From the NCBI GenBank assembly GCA_014529385.2, contig CM043962.1, positions 92,456,180-92,520,179 on the forward strand: a stretch of DNA of 64,000 bases. The letters are read 5' to 3'. Each line of letters opens with the position of its first letter. Position 1 is the stretch's first letter. The notes under the pieces were generated by a model. That model was not told where the DNA came from. It made no database searches and saw only the letters and a program-made list of their open reading frames with translations. The position numbers and the translations under genes are program-made. Of the stretch, positions 52,367-63,105 are shown piece after piece. The stretch comes from Adiantum capillus-veneris (taxonomy: Eukaryota > Streptophyta > Polypodiopsida > Polypodiales > Pteridaceae).

Positions 52367-53342
52367 GCCATGATACTTGACAAATATTGCTCATAAACAA
52401 GCGTGCCATCTGATCTGGTTTTATCTTCTTCCTGACAGGAATAAAATGAGCCTGCTTGCTGAATCTGCAAATGATGGTCCAAATACAATCGTTTCCTCTC
52501 TGCGTTCTCGGAAGATCAAAGATAAAATCCATAGCAATACTTTCCCATGGTTTATCTGGAATAGGTAGTGGTTGCAATAACCCTACTGCCTTTTGCCTGT
52601 CAAACTTGACCTTATGGCAAATTAGGCATTCTCGCACAAAGGCATCCACATCTCTTCTCAATGTAGGCCAATAGAAGAATGTCTCAACTGCTTTAACAGT
52701 AGCATCGATACCACGATGCCCTGCATACGGTGGGACAAGACTCTCTTCCATAACTTTGCGTCGCAATGGCTTTGTGACACACAATCTGCCATGCATCATC
52801 ATGAACCCATCTTTGAGAAGATGGTGTTCATGACGTTGTCCATCCATTAGCTGCTCGAAGACCCTTGCAAAATCATCATCATTTGGATACTGTTCTCTCA
52901 TATCATCAAGTTCACGATGATAAGGAATTGACACAGCTGAAATTTGTGGCTTCCTTGACAAGGCATCAACCACAACGTTCTTCTTGCCTTCCACATGCAC
53001 AATATGAAAATGGAACATAGACAAGATATTTGCCCATCGCATATGCTTTTCAGATAACTTTGTTTGTGTCAAGAAGTATCGCAAGGTCTGATGGTCCGTT
53101 TGGACAACGAAATCTGCACCTAGCAGGTAGTGTTTCCAACTTAAGAGCGCATGAATCACAGCCAGTAACTCTTTCTCATAGACTTGCATAGTCTTTTCTG
53201 GCCCTTGCAAAATTCTGCTCTCATAGGCTACTACCCTGCCATCTTGCATTAGCACTGCACCAATGCTACTACCGCAGGCATCACACTGGACCACAAATGA
53301 CTTCCTAAGATCTGGCAACACAATGACTGGATCCGAAGTCAT
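52347..53342 (-). pseudogene. RNase H and integrase N-terminal half
   Basis: 331 uninterrupted codons: FVVQCDACGSSIGAVLMQ, YEKELLAVIHAL and VVQTDHQTLRYFL (RNase H), then the integrase zinc segment (AGHRGIDATVKAV, LICHKVKFDRQK: H-x-x-x-H ... C-x-x-C type) and the first catalytic Asp (ESIAMDFIFDLP). It ends in a frameshift at about 52360, just before the second Asp. Confidence 0.92.
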
Positions 53343-53399
53343 CTTTTCCTTTAAGAGATTAAAAGCTGAAATCTCTTTTTGTGTCCATCTAAAGGTGAC

Positions 53400-54130
53400 T
53401 GCCTTCTTTTAAAGAGCATGTAAAGGTGAAGCAATCTCAGCGAAATTTCGGATAAACCTTCTGTAATAGGAGCATAGTCCCAAGAAACTTCGGACATCGT
53501 GCACCGTCTTCAAATCTGGCCATGACTTTATCGCTTCAACTTTTGCAGGATCCATTCTAACACATCCTTTGAGACAATGTGTCCCAGAAAGTGAATCTCT
53601 TCCAGAAAAAATTCACTTTTCTTTGCATTGATGAGCAACCTATGACTGCGTAGCTCTTTGAACACAGTGGCCAAGTGATGCCTATGCTCCTCTTCATTCT
53701 TTGAGTAGACTATCATGTCATCAAAGAATGTACCAACAAACTGCTGGTGTGGACGGAAAATTCTGTCCATCATCCTATTGAACGTAGCAGGAGCATTTGT
53801 GAGACCAAAGGGCATCACTAAAAATTCGTAAAGGCCAAACATCGTTCTAAAAGCAGTCTTGTGCACATCCTATGATCTAATGCGGATCTGATGGTACCCA
53901 CTCTTTAGATATGTCCTGCTAAACATAGCTGCTCGTTCTAATTTGTCCAGAATATCATCAATTCTAGGTATAGGGAACCTATTCTTGATGGTATTCTTGT
54001 TCAGTGCACGGTAGTCGATGCACATACGCCATGAGCCATCCTTTTTCTGCACCACCAACACTGGAGAACAGATGGAGATGAATTGGGCTGAATCAGCCCC
54101 TTTTCTAACAGCTCCTGTACTTGGCCCATT
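53400..54130 (-). pseudogene. Reverse transcriptase, two breaks
   Basis: 53870-54061 gives [20 protein letters not shown] and [15 protein letters not shown]; 53528-53866 gives YEFLVMPFGLTNAPATFNRM, FFDDMIVYSKNEEEHRHHL and LGHIVSKD. FFDD is the catalytic box (F-D-D). A stop near 53868 and frame loss after 53528 break the chain; the thumb continues toward 53345. Confidence 0.92.
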
Positions 54131-54138
54131 ATCTCTTT

Positions 54139-55824
54139 CTACTGAGCCGCACTAACCCTGTACAGAGGCTTATTGGGTGGGCTACTGCCTGGCACCAAAT
54201 CTATCGCATGGTCCTCGGGTCTCTCTGGCGGTAATTGAGACGGTAATGAATCGGAAAAACAATCACTATACTGTTGTAAAAACATTGACCTTTCTTTATC
54301 TAGCACAGATAAATTTGATTCATCACAATCTGACACTTCACGTGCAAAAACCAAGTACACAGAAAGATGCTTTTTCATTACAAAAGTAATAGCAGAAGCT
54401 GATACAGTGGGAATAGACTCCACTTTAAGCTTTACATCCAGAATGTGAGTCTTTCCCCTGCTCTGTACAGTGATCTTTTTGTGATCTTCTCGCTTGAGCA
54501 AACCATTGCCAGTGTTTGCTACGTCGATGAGCTGCGTCAAAGTAGTGTCTTTGGTCTTCGTGCAGTACTTTCTCAATCCTCTGGGTAGGCCACAACAGTA
54601 TTTTTCAATTTGTTCTGTCAATGGCACAAACCTATAGGAAGTTACTAGAAGTAGAGCTTTCCAAAACTTCCGATTGTAATAATCCACATTCTTGCAAGTG
54701 GCAGCATTAAGCTGGTGCCATTCTGTCATGACATCTGCTTCAAAATCATCAGATAACCATGCTGCTGCAAAAATCTGCTTGAAATAAATCCATGTGGACT
54801 GAGCTTGCCCTTGAAGCAATAAAGTTGTCTACCATTGTCCCGCATTCCCTATCAAGAAAGTGGCTGCCTTGCGGACCTTTGAAGCCTCTATAAAATTTCC
54901 CCCTGCATAGGCCTTGTCAAACTGCTGGAGGAATGAGAGAGCCTTCTTCCTGTCATCAAACCCTATAAAGGTCGTGAATGTCACACCTTTGCCACCTTCT
55001 TTGTACGGACTTGGCCTCTCCAGCGGCGTTAAGTTGTCATATGGAAGTGACTGAAACATGGGAACGCTCTTAGGGTTCATCAATGTTCCCTGACCGCAAT
55101 TAAGTTGACCTGGAAATGTCATATTTGGCTGCTGATTTATAATTCCAGCCATACCAAAATTTGCCTGTGGCATCCCAAATTGGCCTTGAGTGCTTTGAAA
55201 CCCTGGTAGCATGCCCGTGACACCATACATGGGGTTAGGCATCATCGTTTGAGCACCCCCGAACACTGTTCCTGGCGTGTAAAATTGATTTCCAGGTGCA
55301 TGACCAGCCATGCTCTGGAATACCGATCCACCTCCAAAATAGCCAGGATGTACTGAAGGTGGTGGGAAGACTTGTTGCATAACCTGTAGGTTGCTTCCCT
55401 ACCCATTAGAACCAGCTATAGGCTGCTGAAAAGTGGCTGGCTGAACTGGTACAGCTTGAAAGACTGGCATCTCAGCCACCTGTTCTTGTACCTTAGGCAC
55501 AGGTTGTGGAGACCGCATATTCTCCGTCAAGTGTACAGGTGTTTCCATTGACTCTGCAGTATGAATCACCTGTGCTTGAGCCTTAACAGGCTTTTGAATA
55601 TGATCCAGTGACCCAACTTGCTGAGACGGAAGAGGAGCTTACAGAAAGGCTAAAAACCTCGGGTTCTGCATTACGTGTGTGAACATAGCCACAGCAATAG
55701 CCAACTGGGTCCTAAATATATCATCATCCGTCTGTGTTGGTCTTGAAGACTCATCCACTTCATGTGTCCGTTGACCCTGTGAAGAGGAAACCTCTTCAGT
55801 CACATCATCTGGTCTGTTAGCCAT
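54139..55824 (-). pseudogene. Gag with knuckle and protease core deleted, joined to the RT leader
   Basis: The start at 55824 (MANRPDDVTEEVSSS) is followed by a stop near 55639 and a Gly/Met/Gln-rich region (54829-55380) that runs into AFLIGNAGQW-type capsid sequence. 54139-54819 continues the capsid (WIYFKQIFAAAWLSDDFEAD, VTSYRFVPLTEQIEKYCCGL) and then, without a zinc knuckle or a D-S/T-G motif, passes into the protease-RT linker (FLQQYSDCFSDSLPSQLPPE). The join is near 54470. Confidence 0.82.
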
Positions 55825-55931
55825 AATTGCAATTCCCTGTGTCTGGTCTATGATCCCCTGTGTCTACAAGCCCAAACTGACCAAGGCTCACTTCTATGGA
55901 AAAAAGTGATTTAATCCCGGGGATGGAACCA

Positions 55932-57302
55932 TGAAACCGGCCTGTACTTTCAAAAAGGGCGGTAGACTTTAGACTTAAACCTTATTTGCTTTCACCCATT
56001 TAATTTGTCGCCCACTTTACCTGTACTTTCAAAACACAACAAAGGGGAGAGGGATACAGGCTGCTAGATTGCACCTGTATGAGTAGACCAACACCAGATT
56101 GGCCCCTAACTTAAGCGCCCCTTTCGGTATTTCTTTATTGTTTAAAAGAGGGAATAAACGTTGTGGTTCCCTACAAGCTGCACCGCACAAGCTTGGCTGA
56201 ATTTCAACTATTCCGGCCCGATTTCGGCAACATAACTGTACTAGGACCCTTCACAGTGAGTATTCCCACGCATTGACTGACTCTCCCGACGCATACGGGC
56301 ACGTTGCAAAACCTGGCGAGAATCTGCAGCACGCTGAATTCTCTGTTTTCAGCCCCGACAATGCGCCAGATCACCTGTACAGCGGTCCCCTCGCGTCCCC
56401 GAACCTCCTGGGGGTATTAGGGTCCGTTCAGGGCCAAAACCCTAAACCTGCAAAAATACACAGCAGGCTGTAATTTACTGTTTCAGGCTCCGTTTCGTGT
56501 GCCGGTCGCATTTGTAGCAAGTCCTCGAGCTCCCGCACGTGTAGGGCTACTTGCCCTTTGAATCGGACGAGATTTCGGGCGTGAAACCTCTCCGAATCAC
56601 TCACTAGAGGGGCATAACATACTGCCATAGGGGAGAGAGAGGGCAGTATGTTACGTAGCGTGCAGGGCATCACTCCTGCCACCGCACTGTACATAGGAGG
56701 GAAAGGAAGCACTCCATAGCTCTTATCCTGTGACAAAATCAGCAAATGAGGCCCTCCCTCCTTCAAATTCAGCGCCACTTCTTGTTGCATGAGGAAAGTG
56801 CACCAGAAGGTGCCACTTGGCACATTTACAAGCATTTTCCTGTTTCGGGGTTGTCGCCTAAAAATCTCCCAACCGGTTGCCCAGTTAACTTCACGGCAGA
56901 GTAAGAAAATGTTCCCCTTGTCATTCCGGAGGTAATGACGCAAACACATTTTCAGGTCCCAAAATAGCAGTTCCCTAAATTTCAGGAGATGCTGCCATTG
57001 TATCTTTCTAGGTCATCTGACCCCCTTTGTACACTGCAGCCACACCCAAAACTGAAATGTAGCCTATGTAGCAAAGGATTCTACTTTGGCTAGTCAATGA
57101 CTCCACTTTGGCTAACCATAGTCTTTGTCCAACCTTAGTGCTCTCTTGCCCTCAGGCCTGGACTCCCTCTGGACAGTTCCACACTAGCTATGCAATGCAG
57201 GGCAGTTAGATTTCCCGAGGGGTGTTTCCAAAAAGTGAAAGTAAATAAATAATAAGAAAGAAATCAACAAAAAGGATAGATAGTAGTCACACGCTGGTGA
57301 CA
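55932..57302 (-). repeat. 5' LTR, 1371 bp
   Basis: Plus-strand reading TGAAACCGGCCTGTACTTTC...CGCTGGTGACA; sense-strand AATAAA at 56134-56139. Close relative of the solo LTRs at 32029 and 42682. Confidence 0.94.
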
Positions 57303-57307
57303 GACGG

Positions 57308-57709
57308 GCTATGATAAAGGCTATACTAGCACGGAGGAAGAGAAGAGCGAGGATGACATGCTGAGGATAGATGCAGACTTATTCAAGGTCACCATAGACG
57401 ACTCCCCACCTAAAGAAGAAGGTATGCAGCCTCGAGCTCATGGTTTAAGCATAGAGGAGGTTTCAAGCATGATAAGTGAGGATTTAACCAAAGGTGAAAA
57501 GGAAGGTTATGTTCAACTGTGTGGGTCCTACCCCAATCTATTTGCGACGGAGTACAAGCATTTGCGAGGTGCAAAGGGGGTGGAACACAAGATTGTTCTG
57601 AAGGAGGGACAGAAGCCAAGCACAGAAGCTGAGAAGACTAGGGGAAATCCAAAAGGAGGTCCTTTGGCAGGAGATCAATAAGCTACTGGAGGCAGGCATC
57701 ATATTTCCT
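57308..57709 (+). pseudogene. Protease-RT linker of the split gypsy element
   Basis: Continues the interrupted element after the insertion. LTKGEKEGYVQLCGSYPNLF and GVEHKIVLKEGQKP are the usual leader of Ty3 RT. A frameshift at about 57640 leads into the RT frame. Confidence 0.8.
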
Positions 57710-58250
57710 GTGAAAGAGTCAGAGTGGATCTCGCCAGTGGTCATAACCCCTAAGGAGAATGGGAAATGGAGAGTGTGTGTTGACTACAAGCCACTGAATG
57801 CCGCGACCAAGAGGAATCACTATCCATTGCCGTTTCAAGATGAAATCCTAAACCAAGTGGCTGGGCATGAAAGATACTCGACTATGGATGGCTTTTCGGG
57901 GTACTTTCAGATAGGGATTGCACTTGAAGACCAGTTGAAGACCACATTCATATCTCCATGGGGTTGTTTCGCTTACCGCAAGATGCCGTTCAGATGGGTG
58001 AATGCATATGCCACCTTCCAAGATTGGATGAACAGGGTATTTTGTCCATACTTGGGCCGATTTATGAGGGTCTTTATGGATGCTATTGACTGCTGCAGTT
58101 CAAGGTTCGAGCACCTATCAAAGCTCCAGCTATGCTTTCAAAGACTCGATGAAGAAGGGTCAGTTGAACCCCAAGAAGTGCAAGCTAGCACAGCCTCGAG
58201 CGCAGTTGTTGGGTCATGTGGTGTCACAGAACGGTACAGAGGCTGATCCC
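57710..58250 (+). pseudogene. Reverse transcriptase of the split gypsy element
   Basis: Reads WISPVVITPKENGKWRVCVD, NHYPLPFQDEILNQVAGHER and YRKMPFRWVNAYATFQDWMN, then RFMRVFMDAIDCCSS, where the catalytic D-D has become D-A. The FGL-x-NAP block is changed to FRWVNAY. Frameshift near 58100. Clearly inactive. Confidence 0.9.
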
Positions 58251-58737
58251 GAGAAGGTGAAGGCGTTGGTGTTGATGGAACCGCCATCAGATGCTCAAGG
58301 TTTGGCTTCGTTTGTTCATAAGCTGAAGTATCTGTCACGCTTCTTTTGGATGCTGTCGCAATATGTGCATCATCTTCAAAAGAGGGCTCAGCAGGTGCAT
58401 GGTTATGAGTGGGATGGGGAAGCTCAGGAGGCTTTTGATAGAGTCAAGGAGATTTTGTGTCAGTTCCCAACAGTGTGTCCTCCCAATCGAGAGGACGATT
58501 TCTATGTGTCTATGACAGTGGGCACGGTTGCTATTGCAACGGTTCTACTACAAAAAGTAGGGAAAAGCTACAAGCCGAAATACTTCGAGAGCAGGGTGAT
58601 TAGCCCAGGAGAGGCTACCTACACCGAGGCAGAGCAGTGGGTGATGCCTCCGGTCTTCGCTTGCAGGAAGTTCAAGGTGCATTTGATTGTGCGCAAGTTT
58701 TTTGTGTTGACAGCTAATAATCTATTGCCAGAGGTAG
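58080..58737 (+). pseudogene. RT thumb and RNase H of the split gypsy element
   Basis: LNPKKCKLAQPRAQLLGHVV (thumb), GLASFVHKLKYLSRFFWMLS, then the RNase H start (FYVSMTVGTVAIATVLLQKV, where the catalytic Asp of the usual D-A-S is changed) and YTEAEQWVMPPVFACRKF. Coding is cut at 58737 by the next insertion. Confidence 0.88.
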
Positions 58738-60281
58738 TATAACCGGCCCGTACAACGTAGAGAGCGGAACTATTTCAATTACCTGTTAACTTTACACAGA
58801 GCACTGAGAAGGGAAGAGAACACAGTTGCGTCCAGCGACTAGAATGTCACTGCGCACACGAGACCGACACCCTGTAGGCCCCAAAGATGGGCGCCCCGCC
58901 CCTTTCGGTATTTCTTTATTCAAATTAAGGTAGACGATCCGACCACTTAGCACAAGCTTTCACAAAGCTGTCCAAACCTGGCGAGGGCTGAAAACGCAGG
59001 TTTTCGACCGGATTTCGACAGCATAACAACGCAAAACCCCTGTAGGTCAAAAACACCTATCTAGGACGGATTCCCTCGATATCTAGAAGCTTTCTGGTGA
59101 GCTGTCACAGAAATTCAGCAGGCTGTAATTCTCTGTTTTTCACTGCCGAGAGCCCAAAAGCCTGTACACGCATCCCAAGGCTCTCACGAGGCTCCCCCGA
59201 TGTTCCCTTGCAGTTTAGGTGCGAAACCCTAAACCTGCAGAAAAACACAGCAGGCTGTAATTCCCTGTTTCGGATCGTTTTTAGCGGAGCGAACACACCT
59301 ACGCGTGTCCCAAGGGCTCCCGCACGCAATGGGACGGTTCCCCTGTGAATTGGACGAGTTTTCACGCGAGAAAACTCTCCAAACTCGCAATCTTTCGTGA
59401 TGGAACTGTGCGTACCTGTGGGGGATTAGCAATTAGCTAATCCGGTTCCTGTTCAGAAGGCTCTTGCCTTGGCAAACGTGCATAAACCCCCAGAACTGTA
59501 CATAGGTCAAATGAGAAGCCCACTAGTGGGGCATAACATACTGTACGTAGGGGAGAAAGAGAGCAGTATGTAGCGTGCGGGGCATCGCTCCCGTCACCAT
59601 ACTGTGCATAGAGGGCAAGGTAAGCATTCCATAGCTTCTGTACTTGCTACAATCCACCTGAGGCTGAAATGGCGTCCCCTTTGTTGATATGCAGCTCGTT
59701 TTTGCCTCCCAAAGTGCCAAATCGCTCACAGGCTGACACGTCGCCCAGTTTCCAAGTTTCGGCTTTCCCTGCTAAAAATATCTCAATTGGTGCATTAGTT
59801 GACTTGGCAGCAGAGCAATAGAATGTTCCCCTCGTCATTCCAGAGCTAATGACGCGAACACATTTTCCGGTCAAAAATAGCAGTTCCCTAAATTTTAGGA
59901 GATGCTTCCATGGCATCCCTATCGGTCTCCTGACCATCATTGAAGACTACCATTTGACCAACATCTACAATGTGGGTTAATTTACTGGCCCCTTTCAACT
60001 TATAAAGTTGCAGTGACTTGACGAGTGGCCCAAATTCCAGTTTGGCGCACACGAGCTTCCATACTCATCAGAGTTCAGTGCTAACTGGCCAGGGCAGTCC
60101 CTGTCTGACCGACCTAGATCCCCGATGTGAGAAACCCATTTGGCTGCAGCCGTTTCACACTGGCCATGCAATGTCCACTTGCACCTTTTCAAGGGTTTTG
60201 GGACAAACAAGTAAAAATAAAATAAATATATCTAATACTTATTTACGGAAGGCAACAGGAAAAATACACCTTCTGGTGACA
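58738..60281 (-). repeat. 3' LTR, 1544 bp
   Basis: Plus-strand reading TATAACCGGCCCGTACAACG...CCTTCTGGTGACA; purine tract just inside it (complement of CACCCCACCCTTGAAAT, 60282-60298). Sense-strand AATAAA at 58915-58920. Almost identical to 63106-64000 over the visible part. Confidence 0.94.
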
Positions 60282-60590
60282 CACCCCACCCTTGAAATAC
60301 TGCAAGCGACCTCGCTTGCATGCCAATAATACATGCAAATATCTCCTAATATCACATATATTCTATGATGGGAATCCAAGATATACATGCTTCCGGAAAT
60401 GTAGCGTTGGACGATTAAACAATCCCACTAACCTGGCTACGACACATATATCAAGCATAGAAGTCTTCTAGTGTACTCTTGAGCACAAACTTCTCTAGCA
60501 AAATTCTGTATGGAAAGAGTAGATACAATTGCTTAACTACTCTCTTGAGCATCATGAACCATGCTCTTGCCTTGCTCCAAAAAGGCGGCA

Positions 60591-61470
60591 TCAAGTCACT
60601 CTGGGTTCCATTTGAAAGGCTTCAAGATACAATTGCAATAGCTGAGGTGAATCAAGCAATTCAGACTCTTCCATCCATTTGGCATCTAATGATGGATAGT
60701 TCTTGAACTTCACCAAATAGCGTCTTGCAACTTTTCCTCTAATCTTTCTTTCTTTATGTGCCAATATCTGTTCAGGAACAAGGATTTCATCCAATTCTTC
60801 CACTTCGGGTTGTTCCACATCAAGCATATTCTCTGGCACATCACCAACAAAGGGCCTTAGAAGGCTGACATGAAAAGCATTATGTATTTTCCAGCCTTCT
60901 GGTAGCTTTAACCTGTAAGCTACATCGCTGATCTTTTCTGAAATCTGAAAAGGACCATAATATCGCATACTGAGCTTAGGAAACAAGCATTCCTTGCCTT
61001 TCCTTTTCTTTAACCTGGCCTTTTCAAAGCGCAAAAGTACCCAATCACCAAGTGAAAATACAAGTTCACGACGGTAACGATCAACAGCTTTCTTTTGCTT
61101 AGCCTGAGTCTTCTTAAGAGCAATCTTTATCTTCCTGTATGTTTCATCCATATCTTGCACATACTTGTCTGCCTCAAATATCTTGTCCTTAGTCTGCAAA
61201 ATGGGCGGGACTTTCTTTCCTCCTCCTACTATCTCAAATGGTGCCTTACCTGTTGACGTATGCACAGTGTTATTGTAAGCATATTCAACCAATGGGAGAT
61301 GGTGTTCCCAAGTTGCCTTGTGCTCTGAGACATAACACTTGAGCAGGTCCAAGACAGTAGAATTTGCCTCTTCTGACTGTCCATCAGTTTGCGGATAAAA
61401 CGAAGAAGAGAACTTGAGCGTAGTGCTCATGTTCTCAAACAATGCCTTCCAGAAAAGACTCGTCATACTT
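60591..61470 (-). pseudogene. Integrase core end and chromodomain-like tail, fused downstream of gag
   Basis: MTSLFWKALFENMSTTLKFS, HPQ-like YPQTDGQSEEANS (catalytic Glu), LVEYAYNNTVHTSTGKAPFE, GDWVLLRFEKARLKKRKGKE and near the end VARRYLVKFKNYPSLDAKWM. Open for about 290 codons and closely matches 51455-52366, better preserved. It starts only after the second catalytic Asp, so it cannot integrate DNA. Confidence 0.92.
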
Positions 61471-63020
61471 ATCCTGTGCCTTCTTCTGTGGGCACTCATT
61501 TGCAAAGTGTCCTTCCTCTTCACAAATGTAGCATTTCCTGGCCTCCCTAAGAGCTTTCCTTTCTTGAAAAGTTTTGCCAGAAAAATGTCTTTTTTGTCCT
61601 TGTCCTCGTTCCGAAGAAGATTTAGACTGCTTCTTGGACGTATCCGCTTCTTGAGTGGAGGGCTTCTTTACAGGAGACTCAGAAGGCTTTGCTGCAACAT
61701 TGCCCTTGGCTGAAAACTGTTTGCCTTGGGACCCTTTCTTGTGGCTATTAAATCCATCGGAATCTCCCTTCGACAGATTGCTAGCCACTCGTGCATTCTC
61801 TACCAACTGAAACATATTCATGACAGTAGTCTTTGTGCAGTAGTCCCTGATTTTCTTGGGCAATCCGCAACAGTACTTCTCAATCTGTTCTGACAATGGC
61901 ACAAACCTGTAAGAGGTGACTGGCAACAGTGCGGCCCAAAACCGTTTATTGTACTCTTGGAGATCTGCACACTGTTTAGCATTCAACTCGTGCCATTCCG
62001 TCATCACATCCACTTCAAAAGTGTTTGTCAACCATGCAGGCACAAAAAGTTGTTTGAATTGGACCCACGTTGTTGGGGCTTGACCCTGGTTCAACAATGC
62101 GGTCCACCATTGGAGCGCATTCCCTTTCAAAAAGTGGCAGCCTTGCGTATCTTTGAAGATTCCGTGAAGTTTCCTCCAGCATAAGCTGCATCGAACTGCT
62201 GTATGAAGGTCAAAGCCTTTAATTGGTCCTCAGTTCCTCTGAAAGTTTCAAACTTCACTCCCTGCCCACCTTCCTTGTAATCCTTAGGCTGACTCAAAGG
62301 AGCCACGTTATCATAAACAGATGCCTGTAGCAGTGGTGCTCCATGAGTGTTCATTCCAGCACTCACATCAACTGTTTTCCCTGACATATCTGTATTTTGT
62401 ATGTATGGCTGCGAAAAACCAGCCATACCAAATTGTGTTCCAGGCACTCGAAACTGGCCATAGGCACCCTGAAAACTAGGTTGGACACCCATGTTCGCGT
62501 ACATAGGGTTACCCATGCCTGTTTGCATTGTCCCGAACACATTCCCTAGCATATAACCTGTGGAAGGTCCAGCCATAGCTTGAAACACTGAACCACCTCC
62601 AAAATAACCAGGATAAGTATTAGGTAATGGAAGGGTCTGACGCATAGCCTGTTCATTGCTCCCTTGACCATTCACAAACGGTTCCTGTCCAACTAAAGCA
62701 AGTTGCTTTGGATCATTGGACACCGCTAGTTGCTCAACCACATGGGCTTTCCCTCGAGCATCATGAGTCCTCTGCGCATTGGAAATCTCCTTTTCCTGCA
62801 ACGGCTCAGTCATGCCCTGTGTAGGAGGTTGAAAACCCTGTGTCGAAGCCTGTAAGAATTCCTGCATCCTTGGGTTGTTAGCAAACTGCTGAAACATGTC
62901 CATGCAACAACGCAGTTGAGTTCTAAATAACCTGTCCTCTTCTTGAAGAGTTGAAGGAATTTTCTCTGTGCCATGTGAGGAAGATCCCTCTTCAGGTACT
63001 TGGTCTCTCTTCTCTGCCAT
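61437..63020 (-). pseudogene. Gag with zinc knuckle, one frameshift
   Basis: ATG at 63020 (MAEKRDQVPEEGSSSHG) is chosen over 63050 because the other two Gags of the family begin MADKG and MANRP. A Gly/Met/Gln-rich middle is followed by capsid (FIQQFDAAYAGGNFTESSKI) to a single-base frameshift near 62128, then NALQWWTALLNQGQAPTTWV, VTSYRFVPLSEQIEKYCCGL and CYICEEEGHFANEC (CCHC). It terminates at 61437 just past the deletion joint. Confidence 0.9.
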
Positions 63021-63105
63021 ATCGACAAGCTCTGTCTTGCTTTCACCCACAACAATCCACGCTGCACTTTTTGAAGAAAAAGTGACTATCCCGTCGATGG
63101 AACCA

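Larger units (their letters stand above)
50693..57302 (-). mobile_element. Chromodomain Ty3/gypsy element (superfamily A), full length but defective
   Basis: Target duplication GACGG at 50688-50692 and 57303-57307. On the minus strand: 5' LTR 55932-57302, primer site TGGTTCCATCCCCGGGAT (55914-55931), gag, RT, RNase H, integrase with chromodomain-like tail, purine tract and 3' LTR 50693-51068. The 3' LTR lacks about 1 kb of internal sequence. Zinc knuckle and protease active site are missing between gag and RT. Confidence 0.94.
48927..58737 (+). mobile_element. Ty3/gypsy element, split by one insertion and truncated by another
   Basis: Coding order gag (48927-49916), protease (50214-50692), then after the 6.6-kb inserted element: RT (57500-58250) and RNase H (58250-58737). 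The sequence stops at 58737 where a further minus-strand element begins. Integrase and 3' LTR are not seen in the window; they may lie beyond the second insertion. Gag carries one zinc knuckle. Several frameshifts show it is inactive. Confidence 0.9.

Noticed and set aside
59097-59365. Repeated short frames at 59.1-59.4 and 63.5-63.8 kb that look like conserved small proteins
   Set aside because: They are duplicated only because both lie in the two LTRs of one element; frames exist on both strands and show no coding pattern.
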